64,000 nt of DNA from Diogma glabrata (GCA_963693315.1 OY856187.1:73095113-73159112), one strand, 5' to 3'. Counted from the stretch's first letter, positions 45,698 to 58,654 are shown. The notes: generated from the letters alone by a model not told the origin. Translations and numbers: made by a program.

Positions 45698-47770
45698 TTA
45701 ACGATTTATTGTTATTTCATTTTTTCTTTATAATTTTAATAACTGAAACAAAAACCAACACATTATATGTGGTTGATCCTTTCTATTTATAATTGACGAT
45801 GATGAAATGAAATAGAATGTTATCCTAAACAAGTTTTCGTATGGCATCTCTTTTTGGATAACTTATTCACAATTAAAAATAAATAAAATGAGTTTTTTTT
45901 CATGCAATGTAAAACTAAAATTATTGTGACTTTGTATGTTTTTTTGTTGAAAACGGAAAATGAAAATAATAGAGAGAAATTTGCAAATGCTTTGAACAAT
46001 CATCTCTTTCACACCTTCGTTTAATAGTACATTATATACCGAGGTGATAAAGTAAATTTTCTACATTGAGGTGGATATTAATTCGCGAGAAACGAAGTTT
46101 CGAGCGAATTAAGCACCGAAATAGAGAAAAATTTTTTCACCGAGGTTTATATACTATTTTTTTTACTACTTGATATAAAAAATGCACTAAAACTCTTAAT
46201 TATTCACAAAATAAAATGTCAATTAATAAGCAAATGGTGAATAAATAAAAATTTTGATTTGGTGAAACATTGTGTATCATATCATTGGATTGCGTATTGG
46301 ATATTTATTATGCAGGGCTGCTTAGTTAGAAATTTATTTTCAATGAATTTTCTTAAAAATATATAAAAATCACATATGCTTTGCGTTAAAAAATATAGCT
46401 TTAATTTATTTTTGACATGAATTGAATTGAATTGAAAATCTATTCAATATTGTTGAGCCAAATTTAGAATTTTTTTAGTCTACAACTCACAACTAAACTA
46501 AATTTCAACAGAATTCTGTTTAACACGAAATAAAATTTCAAATAAACTAAACTATAGTTGCAAAGAAGTTTTTGCATTCATTCATTATTTATTATTATTA
46601 AAATAAAATCAAAACGCTTATTATTTTTTAATATATTATTATTATTTTAGGAAGAAACTAAAAAATTTCAAAGATGAACTCAGTTAACAAACGAACAAAA
46701 ATTATATTTTCATTATTTACTAAGGTGCTAAAATACTTATTATTAGGTGTGGGGAATAATTATTAGTAACCTTAGCTGAGAAAAATAACTTTTGTCTTGG
46801 GTTTTTGAGTAAATAATTGAAATTTCTCATGCAAGTAGTAAAAAAAATTATTTATAGAATGCATTTTTGATAATGCCAGGGCAGTTTGTTTTTGGATTTC
46901 AAAAAAAAATCGAAAAATTTTGATAATCGTTGATTCGATAGTTGAGTTTCTTTTTGGGAAAAAAAATAATTAAGGTAAATTCAGTTGGTGTTTAATAATT
47001 AAAACAAAAATCAATTTGATGGAAGTTTGTTTTTTTTGGATTTTCAAATGAAAACAAATTATCTTGATAATTTGTTTGAAGATCAATTTTGATGTTAAAA
47101 TCAGATAAATTAATAAAAACAAAATTCAATCTTGATGGATGTAACATTTTAAGCGATAAGATTAAGTAGTTTCCTAATTTAAGTTTAAAAAAAATTTTTA
47201 TTAATGTCACAAAACAAACTGTGAGTCGCATGAAAATATTATATAGAAGGTGGTAATACATAAATTGTTTGTTAAAGCCTATATTACATAAATTGTTGGT
47301 TAAAGTTTATGTTACATGACTAATTGGTCAAAGTTCATATTACAAAAAGAAGAAAAAAACAGAATTAAAGAACAAAACAATCTATTGGGACGCATTATAT
47401 TTCGATGCGATATTTTTTTGGGATCTTTGAATATTGAACAGAGGAGCGTTTTAGTTGGATGCAGAGAACTACGGAACGCAAAAGGGACGTTAAATTAACG
47501 TGTGAGATCAACAAATACAACAAGTTGGCGAAACAAATTACTAAGTAAGGTTTTTTTATTGTAACTATTTTTCATATTATTCTATATTTTGATACATACA
47601 TATTCATATAATTCTGGATTATTTTTTTGTTTGATAATATGAATCACTAGATTTGAGTATTACATATTAGAGATTTTTCTTCGGCTAGGCCGCATTGGAT
47701 TTTTGGTAATTTTACATATATCTCCTGGCATAACGGAATCTGTCCGAGATCCAGTTATAAAACATTCGTT
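45698..47770. other. AT-rich intergenic with one hairpin element
   Basis: Apart from the hairpin at 46023-46158 and a GAATTGAATTGAA run at about 46420, I recognise nothing. Open frames at 46992-47498 look random. Confidence 0.5.
46023..46158. repeat. 136-bp hairpin with AATAGTACAT / ATATACTATT ends
   Basis: Outer arms ACCGAGGTGATAAAGTAAATTTTCT and AGAAAAATTTTTTCACCGAGGT-type sequence pair. Inner arms TTAATTCGCGAG and CGAGCGAATTAA pair around AAACGAAGTTT. Its terminal words match the hairpins at 1200, 30119, 55996 and 57004, although its interior differs. Confidence 0.8.
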
Positions 47771-48458
47771 TATTGAGTGTCACAGTGTCAAATGACCTAC
47801 TCTGGAACGATCATGTAATGGAGATGGCACAAAGCGCGTCTAAAAAACTCGGCCTCCTAAATAGATGCAAAAAATGTTCACTCCATACCAATTGCTCCAT
47901 GTTTATAAAACCTACATTCGTTCCTGTATGGAGTACTGTTGTCAAGTTTGGGGTGCTGCTTCTGCAGTTTCCATCTTGGCGCTCTTGGACTCTGTTCAAA
48001 AGCAGGCTATACGAATTGTGGGTGATCGAGCTTTGACATCAAAACTTGATTCCCTACAACATCGTCGCACTGTTGCTGACCTCGTTTTTTTTACAAATAT
48101 CGTCATCAACAGTGCTCAGATGAAATCAGCGGCATCATGCCTCAAACTTATTCTTAGCCCCGTTCCACTAGGCAATCGGCTACCGCAACCAGTGAAGTGG
48201 TCGAAAGCCCGCGCTGTCATACTGGCAGATCGCAGAAAGACTTCTTTGTCCGAACTGCATACAAATGGAATAGTTTGCCGGAACCCTTAGTCTCAGGTGG
48301 CTTCAACCCGCAGAGGTTTGAAAGAAGCGTTCATAAACTCCTTAGAAGGCCAGTTGTTGTGGGACCTAGGTCTTAAAAGGTATTTATGTGTTGTTGTGAC
48401 ACATATTCTAAACCCTATTACACAACACATTTTATTTAAAAAAAAAAAAAAAATTAAA
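47771..48458 (+). pseudogene. CR1-like LINE 3' part with poly(A)
   Basis: Two overlapping frames carry VTVSNDLLWNDHVMEMAQSA and then LLHVYKTYIRSCMEYCCQVW, LLDSVQKQAIRIVGDRAL, SLQHRRTVADLVFF. A frameshift near 47865 separates them. It ends with the HTAYKWNSLP-type region broken at about 48270 and an A run at 48436-48455. Relatives in this window are at 37655, 39787 and 50075. Confidence 0.8.
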
Positions 48459-50074
48459 TAAACCATTCATAATAATTTTTAAACCAAAATAGTTCTTATT
48501 ATCAAGTCTCTTAATAAAATATAATATTACAAGATTTAAAGGAAAAAATTGAACAAACGTACGAGGCATCTTATGGAACATTTAATAACACAAAATGAAA
48601 TCTTTGACAATAATTTTTACGTGACTTTTAGGTTATAGTTAGAGCAAAAACTTTGAAATTGAAAAACAAATATGATTTTAAATTCGTTGAATTTCCGGAA
48701 ATATGAAATGTTTTCCACAGATTTCTCTTTTGTTTTTATATGAAAGATACAATTTGAAAAATAATAAAAACTGATTGTCTTCGCTTCAAAAAATTTTTGT
48801 TGACATAGATTTTCTGTTGTTAATTGAATCCCTTACAGCGAAACGCAAGCAAGTTCAAATTTTAACATACATACATCAAATTTCATACATCAAACTGATT
48901 ATTGTTCATATGTTAGATGAAAAAAAAGCAACGATTAAAATTTGGATCTGCCTCCCCCTTTCGCTGCAAGGTTCTCAATTATATTGGCTAAAATTGTTTA
49001 ATATTTAATTGCCGGGCAAAGATTGAGAGATTTATGGAGATCTAACCTAATCTAATTATTATCTAATCTTCATTATTTGATTATTTGAGTTATCCCAGTG
49101 AACACAAATTGTCATTAATTTTATTGCGGTATGAATGTTTAGAAACTAAACTGGTTGAATATAAAAAACTTTTGCCAACGATTTAACGTTTCATCTAATT
49201 TGCTTCATATATAATATCAGCTCTATCCACTCGATTGCACACTATCGTCCAATTATTAATAAATTTAGTTGCGCATATCAACAAAACTTCTGCTGTACCT
49301 TCATTTTGTTCATTTTATACACATATTTGAATTTGACTCCATTTTAAAATTATAAAACTTATTTTACTCAATCGGCGTATTATTTTTAAGTTTATTTACA
49401 CTTTTTATTCACATATTAATTTTATTGTTGAATTGGAATATATTTAGCTAATCAGTTACCAATCAATGATCGTAAACTTAATTTTTTTAATTTTACATAA
49501 AAAAAACATTTTTGACACTATATAGTATATACACTACTGATAACCTTAACTCTTTCATTTTAATTTACATAATGTTGCTATATTCTCTATCTTTTGGATT
49601 ATACTTTCATCAGACACAAATCATTTATTTCGCCATATCATCTCAAGATAATATTCTAGTCAAACGAGAAAAAATTCCTCTCTACAACTACAGACCACCA
49701 TTCTATTTTTTTTAATTTGAATAACCGTTCAACCGTTATCTACAATCTACATATAACATTATTACGAAAGTTTTACATAACCAAATTTTTATTATTTGTT
49801 ACTTTTATTATTATTACTGCTTGTGTGACCCAACAAATCAATTAATTGAGAAAATGTTTAAAATTGGTTGATTGACCTACGTACTACTCAGAAATGATTT
49901 ATGTTTGTTGAATATAAGATAATTCGATGGTTCGACGAAATCGGATTATTTCTAACTTTGTCACGGAATATTCTTTTCCTGTACAAACTCATTGAAATCT
50001 CAAATTCATGTAAAAACAAGTTTTCCTAATATTTTCTATTCATCGATGGTTTCTAGTCGAGTCTAAATTAATTT
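48459..50074. other. AT-rich intergenic, no gene recognised
   Basis: Short frames of 60-77 codons are compositionally biased and not conserved with anything I recognise. Confidence 0.55.
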
Positions 50075-50710
50075 AGTCGAGTCTAAATTAACTAACGCTA
50101 GTGTACCCAAAAGCTCAGTTTTATCCCCACTCTATTTTTAATTTATATCACGGTTTGAATGTTTATTTCCCCAAAACACCGCTATTGATTGCTTCAATAT
50201 GTGACGAACAAATAGACGAAAGTAAAAGCATTCGTTTATTTTGAGTCACAATTTCCAATGATTTACTCTGAAACGATCATATAATGGCGATGGCAGAGAG
50301 CCAAGAAAACGCGGCCTCCTCAATAGACGCAAAAAATATTTCACTCCGTATTAATTACTCCACACTTATAAGTGCTATATTCGCCCCTCTATGAAGTATT
50401 GCTGTCAACTTTGGGTGCGCTGCATCTGTGTCCATATGCTGGCTGGCTCTTTTGGACTTTATTCAAAAGTGTGCTATAGTAATTATCAGTGATCGAGATT
50501 TAAGATCAAATCTTGATTTCCTACAACACCGTCCCACTGTTGATGTTCTCGTTGTTTTTTATAAATATCGTCACCAACAGTGTACGAATTCATTCACGAA
50601 CGAATGTTGTATGCTTTTAACAAACATTGAAAACATGGTGAAAAAAAACACCTGCTGTATGGTGGACCTCTCAACCCTTTATCCAATATTCTCCAAAAGC
50701 TGGTGAAATC
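50075..50710 (+). pseudogene. CR1-like LINE, heavily decayed
   Basis: Decayed copy of the same family as 39787 and 47771. A SKLTNASVPKSSVLSP-like start is joined by deletion to a segment matching the 47.8-48.1 kb fragment (GATTTACTCTGAAACGATCA, CTACAACACCGTCCCACTG). Numerous indels. Confidence 0.75.
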
Positions 50711-51249
50711 ATTCTCATGTTACTTGAAAGTATTTATACCAACGTTTCATGAAAATCGATCTGTAATTATAGGCTATAGTAGAGATAAACAGCTGAAAAA
50801 AAACTATTCAACCGGAAGTGACAAACCGGAAGTTGGTATGCAGAAATATTGAAAACAGTGCTAAAACCTTATATACCAAGTTTCTATAATATCATGGAAT
50901 TAGAAGTTATTTACGATTTAAACTTAGAGGTGTTCGGGAGCCCCCGCCATTGTGTCCAAATTTGAAATTAATCCAGATCTTCCATTTTCAAGTGAACCTG
51001 GATCATTTGCCAAAGTTTCATCAAGATCCTATGCAGGAATGTCACGACTTAAACCACTCAACCACCCCACCCGTACCCACCCACACGCAGACGTACACCA
51101 AAATTTTTTTGGCTATTTAGATAGAGGATGGTCCAAAACAAAAGAAAAAAAATTTGGGGTATGTAAGATTTTTTTTCTCGATAGATTGCATTACTTCACA
51201 CAAATTAAAATTGTGGTGAAGTAAAAATACAAATCTAAAATTTTGTAAA
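50711..51249. other. Non-coding, possibly TE-derived
   Basis: It contains ACCGGAAGTGACAAACCGGAAG and a stretch (CAAGTGAACCTGGATCATTTGCC) of a style common in insect transposon flanks. I cannot assign it to a family. No gene. Confidence 0.35.
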
Positions 51250-51398
51250 GCATGCTACAGACCATACAATCAATTTGTCAATAAATCGAAAACGAAAATA
51301 AACGAAATAAAATTTAGGGTAAAAATCCCCTAAATTTTATTTCGTTTATTTTCGTTTTCAATTGATTGACAAATTGATTGTAGGTCTGTAGCATGCTA
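51249..51398. repeat. 150-bp palindrome
   Basis: AGCATGCTACAGACC and GGTCTGTAGCATGCT bound arms of about 72 bp that match almost perfectly (CAATCAATTTGTCAAT, AAACGAAAATAAACGAAAT). The centre is CCTAAATTTTATTTCGTTTA against its complement at about 51323. Confidence 0.85.
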
Positions 51399-52484
51399 AG
51401 TCAAAGCGGTTGCTATAAACAACCATCACCTTTTTGTAATGTCGTCATTATAATATTTTCTAAAATTTATTTTATACAAAAAAAAATTAAGTTAATTCTC
51501 TTGATAATAATTTTAATTATTTTAGTTTTATTTTTGCAGATTTGAACAAACACTATACGAGTATGAAAGAAAAATGTCTCGCTTCACTGCATTCATTCTA
51601 AGAAAATTGTATTATTAAAATCAAGGAAAAATCATTTCCTTACTCTTTGTTGATTTTTTATTATACTTCTAACGTGTTGTTTTGTAATGTATTTTTAATT
51701 TTAATTAAAAACTTTTTAATTTTTATTTCAATATAAATTCATACAAAAAATCTACTTTGACACTACGACTTTTAATTATTTGTATTTTGTTATTTAGAGC
51801 ACAAGCAAAAAAATTTCATTTCCTTAGAAATAACAATAGATGTAAGTGTAAGTATTTTACATCTTAAATTTTGTTTTCCTTCTTAAAATAACTGGACTGG
51901 ACCAGATTAATAAACAATATAAATATTGTTATACTGCGTATTCGAGTGCACAAACCTCCTCGTTTAAATGGACATTTGTTTATCTACCAATTGTAACATT
52001 TTAATTTAAAAGAAACAATAAAAACAATAATTTAACAAATTCAAACAATTTCAAAGATCAGTCTAAGCAGGAGTGAGCCAAGAGCATAATCTTAGGGTTG
52101 AGTCACTCGAAGTTTTGAAATTGGAATGCATAGATATAACTAAAAGAAGGAAGCGCTGATTGCTAAACCATGCTGGTGTTAAAGCCTCTGCTATTGAGCT
52201 CTACCAATATAACTATATTTTAAGCAACAAAATCCAGATTGACCTCGTATATGAAGTAAAAATACCGAAATATGTTGAAAAAAGTTTTCAATTAATTTTA
52301 GACTGCAAAGTTTTCATTTATTATCAAAATAGTTCTAATTTACACTACACCACTCACCAACCAACCACTATAATATAACTCACCACACACCATATTCTAT
52401 TAAAAATTTGAAAAAAATTTATGGTTTAAATTGTATTACAATTTATTGTAAAAATAATAATGGTTATTCTCAGATGATATCCTA
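51399..52484. other. AT-rich intergenic, no gene recognised
   Basis: No coding or repeat signal that I can support. Confidence 0.5.
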
Positions 52485-53125
52485 TGAATTGATTTTTAGG
52501 GTTCCGTTTTTTCTACGGAACACTATTGGTGAGAGCAAACGTGTTTTTCACATTATATCGATTTATCTCGTAAACTATAAATGCTATGGACTTGAAATTT
52601 GAGGTGCATATAAAACTAATCTGTCCACATGAAATGACGGATACAAATAAAACTAAAGTGGTTTTCGTTTGGTTTACAAGGGTACGATGTGAGACCTTTG
52701 AGAAAATACATTTTTTTATAGATTCAAGTAGGGTATCATATGAAAGGGCTTCATTTCAGTATTCCTTAAAAATTTATTTTGGAATTTTATGCCTCACCAT
52801 TTTTTGTATAATTTTGAATAATGACGTTTTTTTCGTGTTTTCTTACCTCGATTAGCTCCGAACCTAACTGATCGAAAATTTTCAAATGTATTTGGAATGA
52901 TAGAAAAATTAGTAAGTTTTTAATAAAAAATACATAAAAGTGTCGTATTCCCATAATTAGATTTATTAAGAGGGTGGAAATGAGGAGGGGAAAAAACACT
53001 ATTTAAAATGTGGTCAAGTGGGGTGTCATTTGAAAGAGCACTTTATTTAGAAAACATATCAATTTTTTTTAGAATTTTGCGATGCACAGTTTTTGAGTTA
53101 TTTTCAAAAAAGTGCAACTTTCAGA
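52485..53125 (+). mobile_element. Dispersed repeat carrying one satellite monomer (copy 2)
   Basis: Inverted relative of 10345-10930. The satellite-like part (53010-53125) contains GGGGTGTCATTTGAAAGAGC and GATGCACAGTTTTTGAGTTA. Here it is a single monomer, not an array. Confidence 0.75.
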
Positions 53126-53184
53126 CCGCCCCTTGTGTGGCTATATTTTTCAAATATTGCCACACAATTTTATTATTATCAAAA

Positions 53185-53365
53185 TTTATAAATTTGGGCT
53201 GATATTTAGATCTGACTGGTCCATTTTATTATTAAAAATACTACAACAAGTTTATAACCAATCTAAATAAAATCCAAAAATAAACTACTTTTCAACTACA
53301 CAACTTGTTCGAAGTAGACTAGATCAAAGCAAATTTGAGTAAGTTTGATCTTCAATGGAACGCGA
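53185..53365 (-). mobile_element. Dispersed repeat (copy 2; see 24311)
   Basis: Reverse-complement match to 24311-24485 over its full length, with small differences. It follows the previous repeat by only 60 bp. Confidence 0.75.
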
Positions 53366-54761
53366 CTAATAATGGAGAATCTTTTTCATTAATCTGAAGT
53401 ACGTGACTTTATGAGAAATACAGGCAACTTTTCTCTTTTTCCACCAGGAGTTGCACTAATTTTTGCTAGGCTGATTCATAATAATAAAAAATTACGTATA
53501 ACGTATAACGTATAACGTGTAATACATTATAACGCAATGCCGTGCGTACGTAAACTTTTTGTTATTTATTATTTGTTAGAATTATTATTGGGCAACTATT
53601 TATTATTGTGAAACTGGAAGTTATCGTCTCAAATCCATTTTGAAATAGGAGGAAGAAATGAAACATGAATTTTTTTAACTTTATAAGAACAGAATTTTAA
53701 TTTTTGATCGTACAGTTTTCTCATAAACATTCCAATAACACAAACGATTATTCACTTTGAATTCATTTTAAGCTGTAAAACACAAAATCACGTATAAATC
53801 AAATAAAAATCTTCAAAGTTAAATAAAACGTTAGATTATTAAGAAATATTTTCTTTTAAAAAAATAATTTAATCAAATAAATTCACGGTGAAATTAAATT
53901 AATTTTAAAGTAAAATAAAATTTTTCAAAAAAATCTTCAATCCAATAACAAAAAATTTAAAAACTCAAACAGAAAAGTTTATATTGCATTTTTTTATGAA
54001 AATATCTGTATTTTTTTTGTTCTTTCAACTGAATTCATACAAAAATTTACAAAAGAATAAAGAAGTGAACAAATATGATACAATTGTATAGAATTGGCGT
54101 ATGGCGTAATACAAAAAGTTCATGAAAAAATAGTAGGTAGAATGTTGCGAGGTAAACTAAGTGTAAATTTTTCGTTTTACTGAATTGTTTAATTTTTAAT
54201 ATTCCTATACGTTAAAGATTAGTACAAGGAAGTATAATTTTATTTCGTTGGTGGTGAGATAAAGAGTAAGATGTGTAACGTGTTAATAAAATTAGTTTTT
54301 TAATGATATTGTAAAAATTGGTGAAGAGCTTCAATCTTCGTGCTCTGGCACTTAGTATTTAAAGAACCAGAACTATTCGAAGTTGGCTTCTCGTTACAAA
54401 AATTCATTTTTTTTATTCCTAACAAAATTATAACATAAATTATTTCACCAAAACTCAATAATGACAAACAAAACACTATCAGTACGTATGCGGTTTTTAC
54501 TTCATCGAAATTGTGAAATTATTGCAAAGTCTCGCGAACCTGAATACCAATATTATCATTGCGCTGAAATGACCGTCTCGCGTGTGTATTTTAAACTTAA
54601 CTTAGAGTATATATAAACATAACTTTAAAATTGTATGAAGAGAGACATAAAAATAGTGATAGCAGATTTGTCATATTCCTTTTGTCTTTTTTCCATTTTG
54701 ATTTGTTATTAATTACAACCACAATCTTTTTTATTAAAGTAAAAACAATTCTAAATGTAAA
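53366..54761. other. AT-rich intergenic, no gene recognised
   Basis: One short run of ACGTATAAC repeats lies at about 53491-53520. Nothing else is recognisable. Confidence 0.5.
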
Positions 54762-55142
54762 ATGCTAAAAAATAATAAATGTTTTTTTCATAGTTGTGCT
54801 AATTTTAATAAAATTGATGAAAATATGAAAATATTTTACAAATCAGATGAAGATAGAATTGATGGAAATGAAATGATTAATAAATTTGTATGTACTGAAA
54901 TCCCTGATCCCATTCTTTTTCCTAAATTACATGAATATGTGAAACGTCATATGATGCATGGACCATGTGGTGCTCTAAATCCCAATTCTGTTTGTATGAG
55001 AGATGGTAAATGTAGTAAGAATTTTCCAAAACTTTTTTCTGAAAATACTAAAGAATCTGTGAATGGTTATCCTTTGTACCGTCGACGTGATAATGGTATG
55101 AGTGTTGATGTACGTGGTGCATCTCATGATAATAGATACTAG
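54762..55142 (+). pseudogene. Helitron helicase fragment
   Basis: A 126-codon frame from an ATG encodes EIPDPILFPKLHEYVKRHMM, HGPCGALNPNSVCMRDGKC, KNFPKLF and NGYPLYRRRDNG. This is the conserved segment between the Rep and PIF1-like helicase parts of Helitron proteins. Both the HUH nuclease and the Walker motifs are missing. The stop at 55140-55142 (TAG) coincides with the border of the palindromic element that follows, so the fragment was cut by that insertion. On the far side I cannot recover the helicase continuation. Confidence 0.8.
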
Positions 55143-55144
55143 GA

Positions 55145-55791
55145 GGGCCCGGCGTGCTTCGCTACGCTTATAAATAAAGTTTTTGCGTAGACCACGCTTA
55201 TAAATAAAGTTTTTGCGTAGACATTTTGTTGACGTAGAAGCAATGATTTCAAAAAGTGGTAATGAGAAATGCTAGCATATAATTTTTAATTTTTCTTTTT
55301 AAATATATGAATGAAAAATAATCAGAACTCTAGCTGATCAGTTCGGATATATGACAAATTAGCGATCAAATAAGTTTTCAAGTAAGCTTATTTGATCTCT
55401 AACTTATTTGATCGCTAATTTGTCATATATCCGAACTGGGTGGTTATTTTGTAGCGTTATCTCACTAGGTGAGATAAATAGTGAGATAAAAAAATTATGT
55501 TTAAATGATTTCTTTTATCTAATATAATCGATCAAAGACAAATATATCTCACTTTTTATCTCACCTAGTGAGATAACGCTACAAAATAACCACCCTGATC
55601 AGCTAGAGTTCTGATTATTTTTCATTCATATATTTAAAAAGAAAAACTAAAAATTATATGCTAGCATTTCTCATTACCACTTTTTGAAATCATTGCTTCT
55701 ACGTCAACAAAATGTCTACGCAAAAACTTTATTTATAAGCGTGGTCTACGCAAAAACTTTATTTATAAGCGTAGCGAAGCACGCCGGGCCC
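55145..55791. mobile_element. 647-bp palindromic element with two internal hairpins
   Basis: Outer arms (55145-55339 and 55596-55791) run from GGGCCCGGCGTGCTTCGCTA inward through two direct copies of CGCTTATAAATAAAGTTTTTG to AACTCTAGCTGATCAG. Between them lie two further hairpins: 55339-55435 (TTCGGATATATGACAAATTA, GCGATCAAATAAG arms) and 55437-55595 (GGGTGGTTATTTTGTAGCGT, TATCTCACTAGGTGAGAT arms). TAG borders both sides, with two extra bases on the left. No coding sequence. Confidence 0.85.
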
Positions 55792-55919
55792 TAGTTTATA
55801 TAAATTATATAAAAAATTGTATCAAAGCAACCTTTCAATTCAAAATTTTATAATTAAATCAAAATATCTGTTATTTTTTCTTGTTATAGTTATACAACTT
55901 GTTTGATTTTTTGGTCTAA

Positions 55920-57243
55920 GGTTGCTTGTTCAACATATTTTTATTTCAAAATTTATGCAAATTTTTAATTTTGATTAAGATTGCGGCGAATAAAAAATAG
56001 TATATGACTCACGGACGTAAGCTATTTTGGACTTACTTAATGTGGGTGCAACTCTCGGCTGGCGCCTCGATTTGCAAACTCAACATACGTCCAAAAACCT
56101 TAGCTTGCATCATAATATACTATGAGAGAAAATAACAAACGGCTGTAAAATGAGTTCTTTATGGCATCTGTTGAAGTCGTAAAGTTAAACAATATGATGT
56201 TCTCGTACAAAAATAAATTAAATTTAAAGAAAATAAAAACCATACAAATTCTATCTTCATTTCGCTTAGTAGCATAAACCATTTATTTCAATTCTTTTCT
56301 ATATTTTCATTTGTTATTCATTTCATACGTTTATTCTATTTCATTGGATTGCATAATATGTACATATTAAATTCAACAAATGAAAATGCATTTATTTTAT
56401 CATTTTCTTAGTTTTTTTTGTTTCTTACAATTTAAGAAAATAAAGAAATAAACTATTGCAAAATAATAATTTATGAATAAACGTGAAGGGAAGAAAAGGG
56501 GATAATTTGTTGGGCTGTGACCAATATAGGAGGATAAGTTGGAAAGTTGTTTTTCCAATTATGATCATTTGATAGTAATTCGTAATTGTTTAGGTAAATC
56601 GATGGTCTCCTATAGAGCGATTTTTTTGTTCGTAATTCGTAATTGTTTAGGTAAATCGATGGTCTCCTATAGAGCGATTTTTCTGTTCTGGAGTTTACCG
56701 CAATGGCGCTGCAAAAGGGGGATAAGAGAATAAATTCAAACAATTTTCTATGGGATTTCATACAAAACACAATTTGAATAATTTTGAAAAGTTATCTATA
56801 AAATTTCTCATTTTACCACAATTAAACAATTTTAATTTGCTAATGAAATATTATTGATATGTTACGCTTAATATATAGCGTAACATATAAAATATTATCC
56901 TAAGACGCTCAAAAAAGAAACAGAAAAATTGCCGAAATTTCCCATACAAAGTTGTATGAAAAATTTAACCTATTTTCGGATTTGTTTTACGAACAGAAGA
57001 AAATAATAGTACATTATGATGCTAGGACGTAAAGCTAAGGATTTTGGACGGATGTGGAGTTTGCAAATCGAGGCGCTAGCTGAGATTTGCACCCACATTA
57101 AGTCCAAAATAGCTTACGTCCGTGCATCATATACTATTTTTTATTCGCCGCAAGCAAAATATTTTAAGAAAATTTGTTTATTCTAAATTAAAATTATAAA
57201 TTTTCATAAATTTTAAAATAAAAATATGGGGAACAAGCAGTGG
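55920..57243. mobile_element. TIR element with a hairpin inside each terminus
   Basis: TIRs begin GCTTGTTCAACATATTTTTA (left) and its imperfect complement near 57205-57240, and continue for roughly 200 bp through TTGCGGCGAATAAAAAATAG, GGACGTAAGCTATTTTGGAC and TTTGCAAATCGAGGCGC. Within each TIR is a hairpin with AATAGTA / TACTAT ends (55996-56123 and 57004-57138). The 0.9-kb interior has no coding sequence I recognise. Confidence 0.8.
56575..56688 (+). repeat. 57-bp tandem duplication
   Basis: CGTAATTGTTTAGGTAAATC followed by GATGGTCTCCTATAGAGCGA occurs twice, 57 bp apart, almost identically. Confidence 0.95.
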
Positions 57244-57783
57244 CGTCATTTCACCAAAATCTTGGGGGGGCGAGAATTTAAATGACATAAAAAGATTTTT
57301 TTCGTAAAACATAACATACACATTTTTATACACACATATATTTAAAAGCATTTAAATGCATCGACTTAGAAATAAAAATAAAATGCTTTTGAGCTACATT
57401 GGTTACTCTGCTAGTCTTTGTAAGGGTTCAGGCGTCCGCCTGGGATGGTTGTAGTGTCCCAGGTGACTTGCTGAATCCGTTACGACATTGTGGAGACCGG
57501 TTGGTCTCCCGTTTTGTTGCTATTTCCAGCTTGGTAGTGACTTGGAACGTCACTATTTTCATTAATTTCGCTCGTGGATTCGGTAATTGTTTGTGCACGA
57601 CCTGTAAATTTCTAAAATGTGTGGTTACTCACTCTTGTGGTCCCCGCTTACTGCTGGTATTTCTCTTGAATGCTGAATTGAAAAGAACTTTACTTCACGT
57701 TCACTAGGTAAGTTTATTGATCACTATGTTTCTTGGTTTGTATATTCTTACAAATTTAGTTATTTAAAATAATTTTTAATTTA
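57244..57783. other. Moderately GC-rich stretch, no gene recognised
   Basis: A G run (TTGGGGGGGCG at about 57284) and a less AT-rich stretch at 57400-57700. A 102-codon frame at 57399 has no recognisable motif. It may be the edge of an unrecognised retroelement. Confidence 0.4.
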
Positions 57784-58025
57784 GCACTTTTACAAATTTA
57801 TTTGATTCAAAGAATTTGAATGATATTTAGTAGAATCTCTACTTAGATTCTGTTTGGAAGCACTTTTACAAATTTATTTGATTCAAAGAATTTAAATGAT
57901 ATTTAGTAGAATCTCTACTTAGATTCTGTTTGGAAGCACTTTTACAAATTTATTTGATTCAAAGAATTTGAATGATATTTAGTAGAATCTCTACTTAGAT
58001 TCTGTTTGGAAGCACTTTTACAAAT
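57784..58025 (+). repeat. 76-bp tandem repeat, three units plus partial
   Basis: GCACTTTTACAAATTTATTT starts units at 57784, 57860, 57936 and (partial) 58012. Units differ by one or two bases. Confidence 0.95.
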
Positions 58026-58173
58026 TGAACACTTATCACTGACTCTAGTACTTTTACTTTATGGTTGGGAAGGGGTTTCCCTGAATTCAACACTATTTCA
58101 CTTCTTGTTTAGGCTTTCGTAGCCTTTCTTAACACGTACCGGCGCGTGTCGGTTTTAAATTAGACTCTTTTCT

Positions 58174-58204
58174 GGTCCGGACTCTGACGGTTTAGAGTCC
58201 GGCC
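58174..58204. repeat. GC-rich hairpin CCGGACTCT / AGAGTCCGG
   Basis: A nine-base perfect stem around GACGGTTT, extended by two further G-C pairs after one mismatch. It lies in a GC-richer patch (58130-58240) with CCGGCGCGTGTCGG nearby. Too isolated to call a terminator or an RNA. Confidence 0.7.
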
Positions 58205-58654
58205 ATTACGACCGTTAAGGTTCGCGTAACAGTTAGTCACTCGTTGAAACTAACTGAATATTTTTTAGATACTGACTCCCGAATGTTAGAAATTTCCTTC
58301 TATATATAGTAAATTTCTAACATTCAAATAACTTTAACATAAATGGAATGCATTGTTTCAGCATTTTGTAATTAATTTTTATAGAAAAACTTGGAATTCA
58401 ATATGTTTGATTTCCGTTTAGACTATTTTTATGAGAATTTATTTTGTATTTTAATTATTAAAAAGGAAATGAAATTTAAGTTGATTGTTTTTGTTGGAAT
58501 TCTTAAGTTGGCGTGTGCTAGGGAAAATTTTTATGTTTTTTGTTATAATGGTTTTCAATTAAAAATATTTGGTTTGAGAATTTTATATGAACTAAGATTT
58601 GTTTGCTTAAATGAAATATTGATTTAGATTATGAGATGTGCAGCTGGATCTAAT

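Noticed and set aside
57399..57707. 102-codon ORF in the GC-richer patch
   Set aside because: It has no motif, signal or homologue that I can recognise and lies beside tandem repeats. An unrecognised retroelement remains possible.
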